In this document: positions 33,771 through 44,820 of the stretch, one piece after another
How the letters are laid out: each line of letters opens with the position of its first letter
Numbering within the stretch: the stretch's first letter is position 1
From: Bombyx mori
Taxonomy: Eukaryota > Arthropoda > Insecta > Lepidoptera > Bombycidae
Assembly: GCF_030269925.1 (NCBI RefSeq)
Contig: NC_085133.1
Span: forward strand, 4,670,001 to 4,734,000
Length of the DNA stretch: 64,000 bases
Direction: 5' to 3'
Notes under the pieces: model-generated
What the model saw: only the letters and a program-made list of their open reading frames with translations
The model's database searches: none
Told to the model about the DNA's origin: nothing
Program-made: the position numbers and the translations under genes

Positions 33771-34892
33771 ATATATCCACTCTTGTAATCGAACTGAATG
33801 AATATGAATACTATCACCAACATAGAGATTTGATGTCATTTGATGTCAAAGTTCGGTAAAATCAAACGACAGTAAAATGATGATACTATTTGTACCTACT
33901 AATGATTATGAGAAATAAATAGCGGTGGTTTGAGGAATCTCGAGGTTTCATATATGCTCATTAATGGGTAGCTCTCCTTTTTCGGTATGGTTGGCTTAGA
34001 GCGCGTCGCACGACCTATTATTATTATTATTACTTTCTACTATTCTCTGTATTGGCTCCGGCAAATTGATATTGTCAATCATTCACTCACTGCCAATTCT
34101 ACTTTAATCTGTCCTCCGCATGGCATGGACTAATCTCTCTATTTACAAACCGTAGGATAACAGCGCTACAATAAAAATATTTTTCTTTAGCAAATGTCTG
34201 GGAAATTCGTCAAAATTTATGATCACATATTTAGCTCAAATACCGAAGGGTGAGTAGTTGACCACTTTCGCAGATTACATAGTCACGGTACAATGGAGAA
34301 TTTCGTTGAATGATTCGATTTTTGCCAAATAAAATCTATCGGGCAATTTTGCGGGCAACATTCTTACCTTACCTTCAGTAGAATGGGATTTATTTCTTAG
34401 AAACGGCGCCTGCGGGAAAGTGACCATTAATATATCTTCTTAAGGCTCTTGAGAGGGTTTCTTTATTTATTTACATTAAAAGTAGACTAAGAAATTGTAG
34501 CTACTATCATGCTACTAAATCAATAACGTTGATAATTAACAAACATCCCACCAAAATAACTAGTTATTTCATACTATCATTCAACTTAAGTGGATATTAC
34601 TAGTGCATTGATACAAATATTTATTATGTCCAACTGTTGTCTCTAGTAAAAAAAATCAATGTCTGTTGTCCGTATGTATATTAAGTATCTATGCGTTCTT
34701 AAATCATTATTCCTGTTATGATGAAACATGGTATAGTTGCTGTTAGCATTCCACATGCTTCTTTTATAATATGATCAACTTACGATAAGGTGACATGCGA
34801 GTACTTTAAAAAAAAGATTTTAAGACATTAATGTTTTTTATACAGTTAGCAATTAGTAAGCCACTGCGAAGTGACCGGTTTTCGACAGATTA
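33771..34892. other. AT-rich DNA
   Basis: A short ATT microsatellite at 34017-34033. No gene or family recognised. Confidence 0.3.
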
Positions 34893-35105
34893 TCACTACA
34901 TAGTATAAAACAAAGTCGCTTTCTCTGTCCCTATATCCCTATGTATGCTTAAATCTTTAAAACTACACAACGGATTTTGATGCGGTTTTTTTAATAGATA
35001 GAGTGATTGAAGAGGACGGTTAATATGTATAATAACATCCTTTAAGTAGTGGAGAAATCAATAATAAATTACAGTTTCCGAAGCGAAGCGAGGGCGGGTC
35101 GCAAG
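34893..35105 (+). mobile_element. Helitron-like non-autonomous element, ~213 bp
   Basis: Starts TCACTACATAGTATAAAACA, contains AACTACACAACGGATTTTGATG, and ends GAGGGCGGGTCGCAAG before T. It is flanked by A and T, with a one-base deviation from the usual 3' CTRR. Confidence 0.5.
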
Positions 35106-35627
35106 TTTAATATATTTCCTATTTATTTCTGATATTAATCTAACTATGGAAAATCATTCAGCAATAAACCTATAATATAGATACTCTATGTGCATTCGTT
35201 TTTTTTAAGATATTATTGTGCTTTATAGTAGGGAGTGTTTAATAAAGAAATTTTAATAGGTACATCAGATTAATTAAATTTGCACTGAAAACTGAATATT
35301 AAAATTTAACCAACATAAATATATTGAAGCCTAAAATGTCAATTTAAACTGGATATTAAGCACCGTTACGCAAACATTTCACGTCGCATATAACATCAAT
35401 TGACACCTAAAGCTCACATCAAACATCCAAGGAAGAGTTCAGGGTTCGATTTCCGGTCTATATTAAGAGCGTTCGAAATTTTTAAACTTGTACCCGTTTA
35501 GAATTTCACAACATTTTAGTTTAAATATTTGAATCTGCCTTCTTCGTGTGTGTGTGTGTGTGTTGAAATAAGTTTTGTTTGTTTGTCCGTCATCTGTGGC
35601 TTCACGCGTTGCATTGATGTAACTTCG
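35106..35627. other. AT-rich DNA
   Basis: Contains a (GT)n microsatellite near 35546-35562. Nothing else recognised. Confidence 0.3.
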
Positions 35628-35945
35628 ATTCCGATCTGATGGTAGATTCCGCAAAGCACCGCTTCTGCTAGGGTCAGTATTAGCAAATTTCTCAGGTTTT
35701 TTTTTATTGCTTAAATGAGTGGACGAGCTCACAGCCCACCTGGTGTTAAGTGGTTACTGGAGCCCATAGACATCTAGAACGTAAATGCGCCACGCACCTT
35801 CAGATATAAGTTCTAAGGTCTCAGTATAGTTACAACAGCTGCCCCACCTTTCAAACCGAAACGCATTACTGCTTCACGGCTGAAATAGCTGAGCCCGTGA
35901 GATCACCCACTAGACTTAGCGTAGCTGAAATAACCCCTTGCTAAA
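35628..35945 (+). mobile_element. LINE family C fragment interrupted by a Bm1
   Basis: The left part (GATTCCGATCTGATGGTAGA ... TAGCAAATTTCTCAGG, to 35696) and the right part (CTGAGCCCGTGAGATCACCC ... GTAGCTGAAATAACC, from about 35889) form one family C segment when the intervening Bm1 is set aside. Confidence 0.65.
35697..35888 (-). mobile_element. Bm1 SINE, 5'-truncated, inserted in LINE family C
   Basis: Antisense tail (T-run, TTGCTTAAATGAGTGGACGA) and body to GCTTCACGGCTGAAATA. It is truncated before the CCACCAG boundary. Confidence 0.9.
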
Positions 35946-36139
35946 TGAAAATTACAAAAAATGTTGTTTAGTACATTTAGCGATAGTATACAGTAAGGTA
36001 TAGACGAGCATCGCTATTTTATCTTAGCTTCACAATTTCAAATACAACAACTATTGAATTCTAACAATAGGAAGCTCTTGCATATTCATTTCTTTCGTAT
36101 TCCATTGAATTCACGTTGACTGAATCTGAGTAAAACATA

Positions 36140-36290
36140 ATGTGGTGCGCTCTCCGGCTAAATGGAGTGATGGGCTGCGAAGTCAATAACGAAAAATAAG
36201 CAAGGAGAGATTAGGATAGGGCTCAGTGGCGTAGATTAGGAGAGTCCCATGTCTAGTAATGGACAACGGACTGATGATGAGTGTGTCAGA
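36140..36290 (+). mobile_element. RTE-type LINE 3'-end relic
   Basis: GAGAGTCCCATGTCTAGTAATGGAC resembles the RTE tail that usually encodes EAYVQQW before the stop, followed by GATGATGAG. It is diverged, with no useful frame. Confidence 0.4.
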
Positions 36291-37673
36291 TTGTAGCAGC
36301 GGACAAATCTATACACCTCAATCAGGATAACGAGGTGTCCTTGTAGCCGCCACGCCCACTGCTCTGTGCCTTCAACATGTCAACTGGCTTGGCAATCAGT
36401 TTCAGTACCGTGTGTGTGTAAAACTAACGTATTGCAAATAAAGTATGTATGTATTTTTGTGTAGTGTAATTATAATCAAATATTATAAAATAAAGAAATA
36501 CATGCGGGTCACCCACAATGAGGAACTGAGTTGGTTAGGTGAGTTTCAGTCTACCGCATGTTAAGAAGCTATGTTTCTTCTAATCCCTTCGGTTTCCTTA
36601 ATACTGAGGGTCGTGACCACCTCCTCGCGACAACAGTTTATTCCAGATCATTCCATGCTATTTGCTCCTATACTCTTATCTACCGCAGAGTGTAGAGCAT
36701 CGTGAACTGTGCTGTCGAGGGTAGTACGGATCTGGTCAGAAGATGTGTATAGACATATAGACATTGCAAAGTGAAGTTCCCTATCTACCTTCAGATACGA
36801 GGTTGAAATCCCAATTGTCTTGCATCTAATACTCATGTTTAACAACTATAAAAATATTACAAAAATTCCACAACTTAAATATTGTGCCTGTTAAGATACA
36901 ATAACATCTTTTTTTACTTCACCACTAAATAAAGCTATCGAAACAAAGTGCCGAGATTCGAGATAGTCTCAAACAAATTTAATACGCCATCTCACACATA
37001 AAGCATCCTAAAAAGGTGCTTTAAAGCACTTTTTCCGACAGCAATGAATTACATAATCGTGAGATACGATAAAGCCGTAGTTCAGAGCTTTGACGAAATT
37101 CCTTAGAAATAGATAATGATATACGTAGTATAAAACCTAAAAAAAAAAACAATAAATTTTTTTTTTTTTATAGTATTACTTATATCATAATGATACCGGG
37201 TCAGGATGTTAAAGAGTAATTATAAAGTTATTGCTTAGTCATCGATCCCTGATGCGTATGCAATTTTTTTTAATTAAGCAGACGTCTTAATGTCGATGAA
37301 AATGACGATAATAAATTCATACAAACAAACATACGGATTGATGAAAAAAAAACGCATATAAGTATTGGAATATTGAAATACCGAAGTTTGTCGAATCGTC
37401 CGTTTGCGACATAAAGCCAACCTTAAGCTAGCCGTCGCCTACGAGTGCAGTGTTAAGTCCCGGGTGAGGCCTGAGATGGCAGTTGGCAGCGTTCCTGGAC
37501 ATTTAAGCACGCGCTCTCCATAGGGTTTTCAATTATTGAAATATAATTTAAACTAGTAACGGTTTTCGCGAGTTCTAGAAGCAAGAAGTTCGGTGAAGCA
37601 GATATAAAGCATAAATAGACACAAAAAAAGACGCAATTAAACCACATTTACGGTTTAAATTCGGGTGTTTTTC
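36291..37673. other. AT-rich DNA, nothing recognised
   Basis: No ORF, repeat family or inverted repeat that I can support. Confidence 0.3.
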
Positions 37674-37950
37674 TTTTTTTTTTTTATTGCATAGTTCGGT
37701 GGACGAGCTCACAACCCACCTGGTGTTAAGTGGTTACTGGAGCCCATAGACATCCACAGCGTATTATGCGCCACCCACCTTGAGATATAAGTTCTAAGGT
37801 CTCAAGTATAGTTACGATGGCTGCCCCACCCTTCAAACCGAAACGCATTACTGCTTCACGGCAGAAATAAGCAGAGTGGTGGTACCTACCCGCGCAGGCT
37901 CACAAGAGGTCGGTCCTACGACCAGTAAAGGTCGGTCCTACCACCAGTAA
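37674..37950 (-). mobile_element. Bm1 SINE, short form with duplicated 5' end
   Basis: Reverse copy from a T-run and TATTGCATAGTTCGGTGGAC to CCACCAGTAA. The 5'-terminal block GGTCGGTCCTAC.ACCAGTAAA is present twice in tandem (37910-37929 and 37930-37951). Confidence 0.92.
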
Positions 37951-38717
37951 ATTTTTTTCTGATTACTTACGGCGTTTAGAATACTTTACAGTTTTCATGG
38001 GTGCGAACGAGCGTGACAATAAAAAAACGTCGATTTTTGATGCATTCCATAGTAAGAAAATGTAGAAATAATGTCTGACGTCATCACAACGATTCTTAGT
38101 GTATTTTAAACTTCGTACAGATAATACCGACATTCGAGAATTGGACGCGGATGCATTAAACACAGATTTCTTGAGCGACAAAATACGCGCCAAATTAAAA
38201 TTAATTCATTTCACGCAATAAAACGTTGTAATATTGTACCAACAAATGGCGGATGTAATAATTTCAAATCAATTATCGGGCGGCACCTGGCAACCCTGTT
38301 TAACGCAGAGAGGCGTAGGGAGACGAGTAAGCGATTTGTAAGAGCCGATGAAAGCACTCTTAAATATCGAACTAGGGTTGTCTGCACGTCTAATGGAACT
38401 TTAATAGTATCGCAACATAATAAATCACACGTTAAAATGTTTCAGCAAGTTCTATAGTTAAAATTAGGTAGCGTTTAACAAATATTGTTATTTTGAATAA
38501 GTTTGTTTGAATTTTATGAAACCGATAACGCTATCAGAGATTTTTGGGAAAGATATTTCGTTAGATATGATATAGTCGATCTATGAACATGAGCGAAGGT
38601 AATGCTTTTAACATTGAAGCTTTATTTATAAACGAAGTTTGGGTTGTCTTATCTCTGTTCCTTATACGCCTTTTTTAATATTTAATTAATACCATATTGC
38701 TCGATTACATCATTCAT
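37951..38717. other. Unassigned DNA
   Basis: No gene or repeat recognised. TGGCAACCCTG at 38289 recalls the MITE terminal motif, but no partner end is nearby. Confidence 0.3.
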
Positions 38718-39125
38718 GAAGTCGTCGTGGCCTAAAGGATAAGACGTCCGGTGCATTCGTATATAGCGATGCAACGGTGTTCGAATCCCGCAGGCGGGTA
38801 CCAATTTTTCTAATGAAATACGTACTTAACAATTGTTCACGATTGACTTCCACGGTGAAGGAATGACATCGTGTAATAAAAATCAAACCCGCAAAATTAT
38901 AATTTGCGTAATTACTGGTGGTAGGACCTCTTGTGAGTCCGCACGGGTTGGTACCACCACCCTGCCTATTTCTGCCGTGAGGCAGGAATGCGTTTCGGTT
39001 TGAAGGGTAGGGCAGCCGTTGTAAGGTGGGTGGCGCATTTACGTTGTAGATGTCTATGGGCTCCAGTAACCACTTAACACCAGGTGGGCTGTGAGTTAGT
39101 CTACCCATCTAAGCAATAAAAAAAA
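38718..39125 (+). mobile_element. Bm1 SINE, full length
   Basis: The tRNA-like head starts GAAGTCGTCGTGGCCTAAAG and has a good B box, GGTGTTCGAATCC (38776-38788), the expected internal pol III promoter element. The middle segment, body and AGCAATAAAAAAAA tail follow. About 30 bases are missing inside the body between CCGTTGTA and AGGTGGGTGGCGC. Confidence 0.95.
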
Positions 39126-40008
39126 TGTACTTAAGTAAAAAATATAATTTATGTGCTATTTATTAAAGTCTAGGCAAATTGCGTTACAAACAGCGATTTA
39201 TACGCGAAGATAAGGCCTTATTGGCCTTTCTCATTCGATGGATCGACGTCAATCATAGAGAAAGAAAGGCGTATGCCGCGCCTTATCAAACATGGCGTCC
39301 ATCGCTAAGTGGTCGGATTAGAAGGTTTTTTTTTCGCTTCTCGTCGCGCGTGGGGATTCGTGTTTGTAATGGATCAGCAGATAATTGATTCCATCAATGT
39401 TGATTGTTACGTGATCCCGTTAAGAAGACGCGAACGCGTCGTGTCGAGGAAGCGTTAAGTTATCACGGAATTATCCTGAAATTGTTGAAGTTATTCTTCT
39501 TTAGGCGCGTTATGAAAAATTGATGAGAGTGAAATTTTACGATGCGCGCGCACCGTGACACAAAATTAACAGAATGAAGTTGCCCACTAAATCGCTCATT
39601 ACAATACGACCGACGTAACTTGGCGAGTCTGAATATAGAGCCGCAGGTGAACTTTACGAACCGTACCGAGAATTACCGATTTTATACGATGTCAAGAAAA
39701 GGGATGTCCAATATGCGTGTTTGAGGATGTTGTTTAATCGTTTTTTTTTTCAAATTGATAAAATTTTTAATAAATAAAAAGAAATAAATTTAATAAATAA
39801 CTTCTTACGCGCGTACATAAGTACACGCACCCTTTTTTGTTGTTGGGTTTTCATTTTTTATAGTTCAGTGATTCCGAAAAAAAAGTGCTCATGTCAATGC
39901 GATCACACATGGAAACAAGTACGCGTGTTTGCGCCCTACGGTTTTTGCGAGTAGAAGATGTATTCAAAACTATTTTTACGATTTAAGCTCGCCTTTTCTT
40001 CAATGACA
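39126..40008. other. Unassigned DNA
   Basis: The 39180-39400 stretch is GC-richer with short palindromic words (AAGGCCTTATTGGCC). No frame or family is convincing. Confidence 0.3.
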
Positions 40009-40020
40009 TCTATATACATA

Positions 40021-41324
40021 GTCAGGTCATAAATTCTGTCACATGTTTAATGTAAAATAATTGAAACAAGTATATTCATTATGTAACCATTCATATACCA
40101 AAATGAACTTAACAAAACATAGATTCTTATGACACTAAAGTTTATTCAAAATGACCTCCGTGATTTTGAATACAGGCCTTCAATCTGCGCGGCCAGTCGT
40201 CTATCGCAGCACGAACGAGGTCCATGTCAATATCGGCGGCTGCCTTAATCAAGGATGTCTTGAGTGACTCCAAATTGGGATGAGGCTTTGAGCACGCCTT
40301 TTCCTCCAAGTGTTGCCATATCTTGTAATCTAACGGATTCAAATCTGGACTGGAGGAGGGCCAGTCTTCGTGCCGGATGAAGTCGATTTCACGCGCCGCC
40401 AGCCAGTCTTGTGTGCTCTTCGCTCTATGAGCTGGCGCCGAATCTTGTTGGAATACCCAGTGCCTGTTATTGAACATGGTATGAGAAACAGGTTCCACAA
40501 GGTTCGTCAGGACTGTATTTTAATACACAACTGCATTCGTTTTTACACCTTTCTCACAAAAATGTACCTCTGTTAAGCCCCAATAAGAAACTCCCAACCA
40601 TACCATGAGCGAGGATGGAAAATGACCTCGTTGGACACGCGGAATACGGTTGCTCGCTTCTTCACTACTGTGTGCGTACACCTTATCATTTTGTTTGTTG
40701 TAGCTCTCTTCTACGGTAAAAATTTTTTCATCCGAAAAAAGAATTTCCCGATATTTTTTTCCCGCGTACCGCTTCAACAAAGCGCGGCATCTCTTCAGTC
40801 TCAAGTCCATTAGACGAGCATTCAAACGATATCCTGTTTTTCTTCGATATGCCCGAAGCCCTAAGTCTTCATTTAACACCCTTTTCACCGTGGTTCTGCT
40901 TAACCCCAAGTTATGTGAAGGGCCAACAGTTTCTGCTTACGTTTGGGATTTCTTTGAATTCGCGCCTTCACAGCTTTTATCACTGCTGGAGTCCTAACAG
41001 ACTGAGGGCGACCACTTCTTGACCTGTCATCTACACTAGAGTCTTCATTGTATCGTTTGATGGAACGATAAACGAATCTTTTGGTTATATTCAAACTTTT
41101 CAGTATGTTAAAAATTTGAATTGGCGCGTAATCGCAACGATGCAACGCAATAACTGCAACACGGACTTCTTTAAGCGTCCACTCCATATTTAAAAATGAG
41201 TAAAATTCTAAAAGTATACATTTTTATTTTCATGAACAATTCGAAATTCGAATTCAATAAACTTTTTTGTGGCCAGCATTCTAAAAGAAAAGTTTTTACT
41301 GTGTGACAATACTTATGACCTGAC
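40021..41324 (-). mobile_element. mariner transposon, DD37D lineage, 1304 bp
   Basis: Terminal inverted repeats GTCAGGTCATAAATTCTGTC (from 40021) and its near-complement ending ATGACCTGAC (41324) match at 20 of 23 positions. TA on both sides (40019-40020 and 41325-41326) is the target duplication. The transposase lies on the minus strand and is broken. The element lies 12 bp inside the 5' end of a Helitron-like element. The spacing of catalytic residues puts it in the mori/maT (DD37D) group rather than DD34D mariners. Confidence 0.92.
40142..41187 (-). pseudogene. mariner transposase, frameshifted and with a premature stop
   Basis: About 345 codons. The N-terminal part from ATG at 41185-41187 holds a helix-turn-helix region (TLKEVRVAVIALHRCDYAPI) and a basic linker (RSRSGRPQSV). 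A frameshift near 40900-40909 separates it from the catalytic part. The first catalytic Asp is in LFSDEKIF (40730-40732), the second in VFQQDSAPAH (40442-40444) and the third in SPDLNPLDY (40328-40330), with 37 residues between the last two. A TAA at 40520-40522 interrupts the frame between the first and second Asp. The catalytic triad itself is intact. These two lesions should abolish activity. Confidence 0.9.
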
Positions 41325-41337
41325 TAGGTATTAATAC

Positions 41338-44121
41338 GTGAAGCAAAAACTTTGTACCTACCCCTTGCAGGAGACCCTACTTAAGCCCGCGCGCCGTGAC
41401 CCTAAAATCGCGAACTATAACATGGTCAGGAACGACAGGCTCTCTGCCCGTGGTGGTGGTACCGTCATTTACTATAGAAGAGCCCTGCATTGCGTCCCGC
41501 TCGATCCTCCCGCGCTCGCTAATATCGAAGCATCAGTGTGCCGAATCTCACTGACGGGACATGCGCCGATCGTTATCGCGTCCGTTTATCTTCCACCGGA
41601 TAAGATCGTTCTAAGCAGTGATATCGAGGCGCTGCTCGGTATGGGGAGCTCTGTCATTCTGGCGGGCGACCTAAATTGTAAACACATCAGGTGGAACTCA
41701 CACACCACAACCCCGAATGGCAGGCGGCTTGACGCGTTAGTCGATGATCTCGCCTTCGATATCGTCGCTCCGCTAACCCCGACTCACTACCCGCTAAATA
41801 TCGCGCATCGCCCGGATATACTCGACATAGCGTTATTAAAAAACGTAACTCTGCGCTTACACTCGATCGAAGTAGTTTCAGAGTTAGATTCAGACCACCG
41901 TCCCGTCGTTATGAAGCTCGGTCGCGCTCCCGATTCCGTTCCCGTCACGAGGACTGTGGTGGATTGGCACACGCTGGGCATCAGCCTGGCTGAATCTGAT
42001 CCACCATCGCTCCCGTTTAACCCGGACTCTATCCCGTCTCCTCAGGATACCGCTGAAGCCATAGACATCTTAACGTCACACATCACCTCGACATTAGATA
42101 GGTCATCGAAACAAGTTGTAGCGGAGGACTTCCTTCACCGCTTCAAATTGTCCGACGATATTAGGGAACTTCTTAGAGCTAAGAACGCCTCGATACGCGC
42201 CTACGACAGGTATCCTACCGCGGAAAATCGTATTCGAATGCGTGCCCTACAACGCGACGTAAAGTCTCGCATCGCCGAAGTCCGAGATGCCAGATGGTCT
42301 GATTTCTTAGAAGGACTCGCGCCCTCCCAAAGGTCTTACTACCGCTTAGCTCGTACTCTCAAATCGGATACGGTAGTAACTATGCCCCCCCTCGTAGGCC
42401 CCTCAGGCCGACTCGCGGCGTTCGATGATGACGAAAAAGCAGAGCTGCTGGCCGATTCATTGCAAACCCAGTGCACGCCCAGCACTCAATCCGTGGACCC
42501 TGTTCATGTAGAATTAGTAGACAGTGAGGTAGAACGCAGAGCCTCCTTGCCACCCTCTGATGCGTTACCACCCGTCACCCCGATGGAAGTTAAAGACTTG
42601 ATCAAAGACCTACGTCCTCGCAAGGCTCCCGGTTCCGACGGTATATCCAACCGCGTTATTAAACTTCTACCCGTCCAACTCATCGTGATGTTGGCATCTA
42701 TTTTCAATGCCGCTATGGCGAACTGTATCTTTCCCGCGGTGTGGAAAGAAGCGGACGTTATCGGCATACATAAACCCGGTAAACCAAAAAATGATCCGAC
42801 GAGCTACCGCCCGATTAGCCTCCTCATGTCTCTAGGCAAACTGTATGAGCGTCTGCTCTACAAACGCCTCAGAGACTTCGTCTCATCCAAGGGCATTCTT
42901 ATCGATGAACAATTCGGATTCCGTACAAATCACTCATGCGTTCAACAGGTGCACCGCCTCACGGAGCACATTCTTGTGGGGCTTAATCGACCAAAACCGT
43001 TATACACGGGAGCTCTCTTCTTCGACGTCGCAAAAGCGTTCGACAAAGTCTGGCACAATGGTTTGATTTTCAAACTATTCAACATGGGCGTGCCGGATAG
43101 TCTCGTGCTCATCATACGGGACTTCTTGTCGAACCGCTCTTTTCGATATCGAGTCGAGGGAACCCGCTCCTCCCCACGACCTCTCACAGCTGGAGTCCCG
43201 CAAGGCTCTGTCCTCTCACCCCTCCTATTTAGCTTATTCGTCAACGATATTCCCCGGTCGCCGCCGACCCATTTAGCTTTATTCGCCGACGACACGACTG
43301 TTTACTATTCTAGTAGAAATAAGTCCCTAATCGCGAAGAAGCTTCAGAGCGCAGCCCTAGCCCTAGGACAGTGGTTCCGAAAATGGCGCATAGACATCAA
43401 CCCAGCGAAAAGTACTGCGGTGCTATTTCAGAGGGGAAGCTCCACACGGATTTCCTCCCGGATTAGGAGGAGGAATCTCACACCCCCGATTACTCTCTTT
43501 AGACAACCCATACCCTGGGCCAGGAAGGTCAAGTACCTGGGCGTTACCCTGGATGCATCGATGACATTCCGCCCGCATATAAAATCAGTCCGTGACCGTG
43601 CCGCGTTTATTCTCGGTAGACTCTACCCCATGATCTGTAAGCGGAGTAAAATGTCCCTTCGGAACAAGGTGACACTTTACAAAACTTGCATAAGGCCCGT
43701 CATGACTTACGCGAGTGTGGTGTTCGCTCACGCGGCCCGCACACACATAGACACCCTCCAATCCCTACAATCCCGCTTTTGCAGGTTAGCTGTCGGGGCT
43801 CCGTGGTTCGTGAGGAACGTTGACCTACACGACGACCTGGGCCTCGAATCAATTCGGAAATACATGAAGTCAGCGTCGGAACGATACTTCGATAAGGCTA
43901 TGCGTCATGATAATCGCCTTATCGTTGCCGCCGCTGACTACTCCCCGAATCCTGATCATGCAGGAGCCAGTCACCGTCGACGCCCTAGACACGTCCTTAC
44001 GGATCCATCAGATCCAATAACCTTTGCATTAGATGCCTTCAGCTCTAATACTAGGGGCAGGCTTAGGGACCCCGGTAACCGTACTCGTCGAACTCGACAA
44101 AGAGGTCGACGTGCAACCTAA
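41338..44121 (+). CDS. Jockey-type ORF2: endonuclease + reverse transcriptase, nearly complete
   Basis: A 927-residue open frame; the first ~10 residues are flank, since the LINE starts at 41367. Endonuclease: QETLLKP near the start (catalytic Glu), GDLN at 110-113 and SDHR at 185-188. Reverse transcriptase: the block KAPGSDGISNRVIK, SYRPISLLMSLGK, FFDVAKAFD with Asp 563, GVPQGSVLSPLL from about 619, and catalytic FADD at 649-652. The C-terminal region ends in an Arg-rich tail before the stop at 44119-44121. Only the first few dozen residues of the endonuclease are lost. No frameshift or internal stop is present, suggesting a young insertion. ORF1 and the 5' promoter are absent, so autonomous activity is unlikely. 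Confidence 0.92.
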   Translation: MKQKLCTYPLQETLLKPARRDPKIANYNMVRNDRLSARGGGTVIYYRRALHCVPLDPPALANIEASVCRISLTGHAPIVIASVYLPPDKIVLSSDIEALLGMGSSVILAGDLNCKHIRWNSHTTTPNGRRLDALVDDLAFDIVAPLTPTHYPLNIAHRPDILDIALLKNVTLRLHSIEVVSELDSDHRPVVMKLGRAPDSVPVTRTVVDWHTLGISLAESDPPSLPFNPDSIPSPQDTAEAIDILTSHITSTLDRSSKQVVAEDFLHRFKLSDDIRELLRAKNASIRAYDRYPTAENRIRMRALQRDVKSRIAEVRDARWSDFLEGLAPSQRSYYRLARTLKSDTVVTMPPLVGPSGRLAAFDDDEKAELLADSLQTQCTPSTQSVDPVHVELVDSEVERRASLPPSDALPPVTPMEVKDLIKDLRPRKAPGSDGISNRVIKLLPVQLIVMLASIFNAAMANCIFPAVWKEADVIGIHKPGKPKNDPTSYRPISLLMSLGKLYERLLYKRLRDFVSSKGILIDEQFGFRTNHSCVQQVHRLTEHILVGLNRPKPLYTGALFFDVAKAFDKVWHNGLIFKLFNMGVPDSLVLIIRDFLSNRSFRYRVEGTRSSPRPLTAGVPQGSVLSPLLFSLFVNDIPRSPPTHLALFADDTTVYYSSRNKSLIAKKLQSAALALGQWFRKWRIDINPAKSTAVLFQRGSSTRISSRIRRRNLTPPITLFRQPIPWARKVKYLGVTLDASMTFRPHIKSVRDRAAFILGRLYPMICKRSKMSLRNKVTLYKTCIRPVMTYASVVFAHAARTHIDTLQSLQSRFCRLAVGAPWFVRNVDLHDDLGLESIRKYMKSASERYFDKAMRHDNRLIVAAADYSPNPDHAGASHRRRPRHVLTDPSDPITFALDAFSSNTRGRLRDPGNRTRRTRQRGRRAT

Positions 44122-44354
44122 CCCATGCATCAGCCCGCTGAGTTTCTCGCCGGATCTTCTCAGCGGGTCGCGATTCCGATCCGGTAGTAGATTCATTCGC
44201 GAAACAATTGCTCTTGAGTTGTTAGGTCTCCTTCGGAGGCGCTCGGGCAGTTGTTAGCAAATCCCACCCCTCTTGGCTGAGCCTTTGCTCGCCCACCTGT
44301 CCTGGTGAAACTGGAAAGGCCTTCGGGCCACCAGTAAACTTTCAATCATATAAA
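41367..44354 (+). mobile_element. LINE family B (Jockey-type), 5'-truncated, with target duplication
   Basis: This 2988-bp insertion is bounded by an 11-bp direct repeat ACCTACCCCTT at 41356-41366 and 44355-44365. It starts at GCAGGAGACC in the endonuclease domain and ends after a 3' UTR with CAATCATATAAA; the A-tail is very short. It sits inside a Helitron-like element. The uninterrupted sister of that host (33360-33770) reads straight across the site, which confirms the insertion boundaries. Confidence 0.92.
44122..44354 (+). other. 3' UTR of LINE family B
   Basis: The UTR contains CCCGCTGAGTTTCTCGCCGG and GATCCGGTAGTAGATTC, which also occur in LINE family C tails, then GTCTCCTTCGGAGGCGCTCG (itself palindromic around CCTTCGG) and GGCCTTCGGGCCACCAG. 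The ends match the isolated fragment at 12829-12988. Confidence 0.7.
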
Positions 44355-44820
44355 ACCTACCCCTTTTTACGAAAATTGCGCGGACGGACGAGTATGAAAT
44401 TTCCCACACTTATAGAGAATACAGAGGAGGACACAAAGCTAATTTTTTTTTTAATTATGCGTAAAACATATATTAAATCAATAAAAAAAACTTTACACAC
44501 ACTACCATGTATTTGACACACACACATACATATAATTATACTCTTTGTATATTGTCAATTGTCAATTTTTTGTTAATGTTTAAAGTTTGTAGTCAAATTC
44601 CAAATAGATATTAATATTGTTTGTCTTTAATGTTATTTATCTGTAGTGTAAACTTTGGTGAAATCTGTGATTATATTACAGAAATTTAATAGTATTTGAC
44701 AATAGAACCATAATAATGTTTGAACATACAATTTCAATTAATATTATAGTCGAATTTCGACTAATGCGGGACCACCAGTTATATTAGTATTTCTGAAGTT
44801 ACATAAGAAGTACATTACAG

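Larger units (their letters stand above)
40009..44778 (+). mobile_element. Helitron-like element carrying nested mariner and LINE insertions
   Basis: The host element is in three pieces: 40009-40020 (TCTATATACATA), 41327-41366 (GGTATTAATACGTGAAGCAA onward) and 44366-44778. Joined in thought, the order matches the uninterrupted copy at 33360-33770. It has the Helitron hallmarks: a 5' TC, a 15-nt palindrome AGTCGAATTTCGACT (44748-44762) 16 nt before a 3' CCAG, and insertion between A (40008) and T (44779). It carries no Rep/helicase ORF, so it is non-autonomous. Family name not assigned. Confidence 0.68.
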
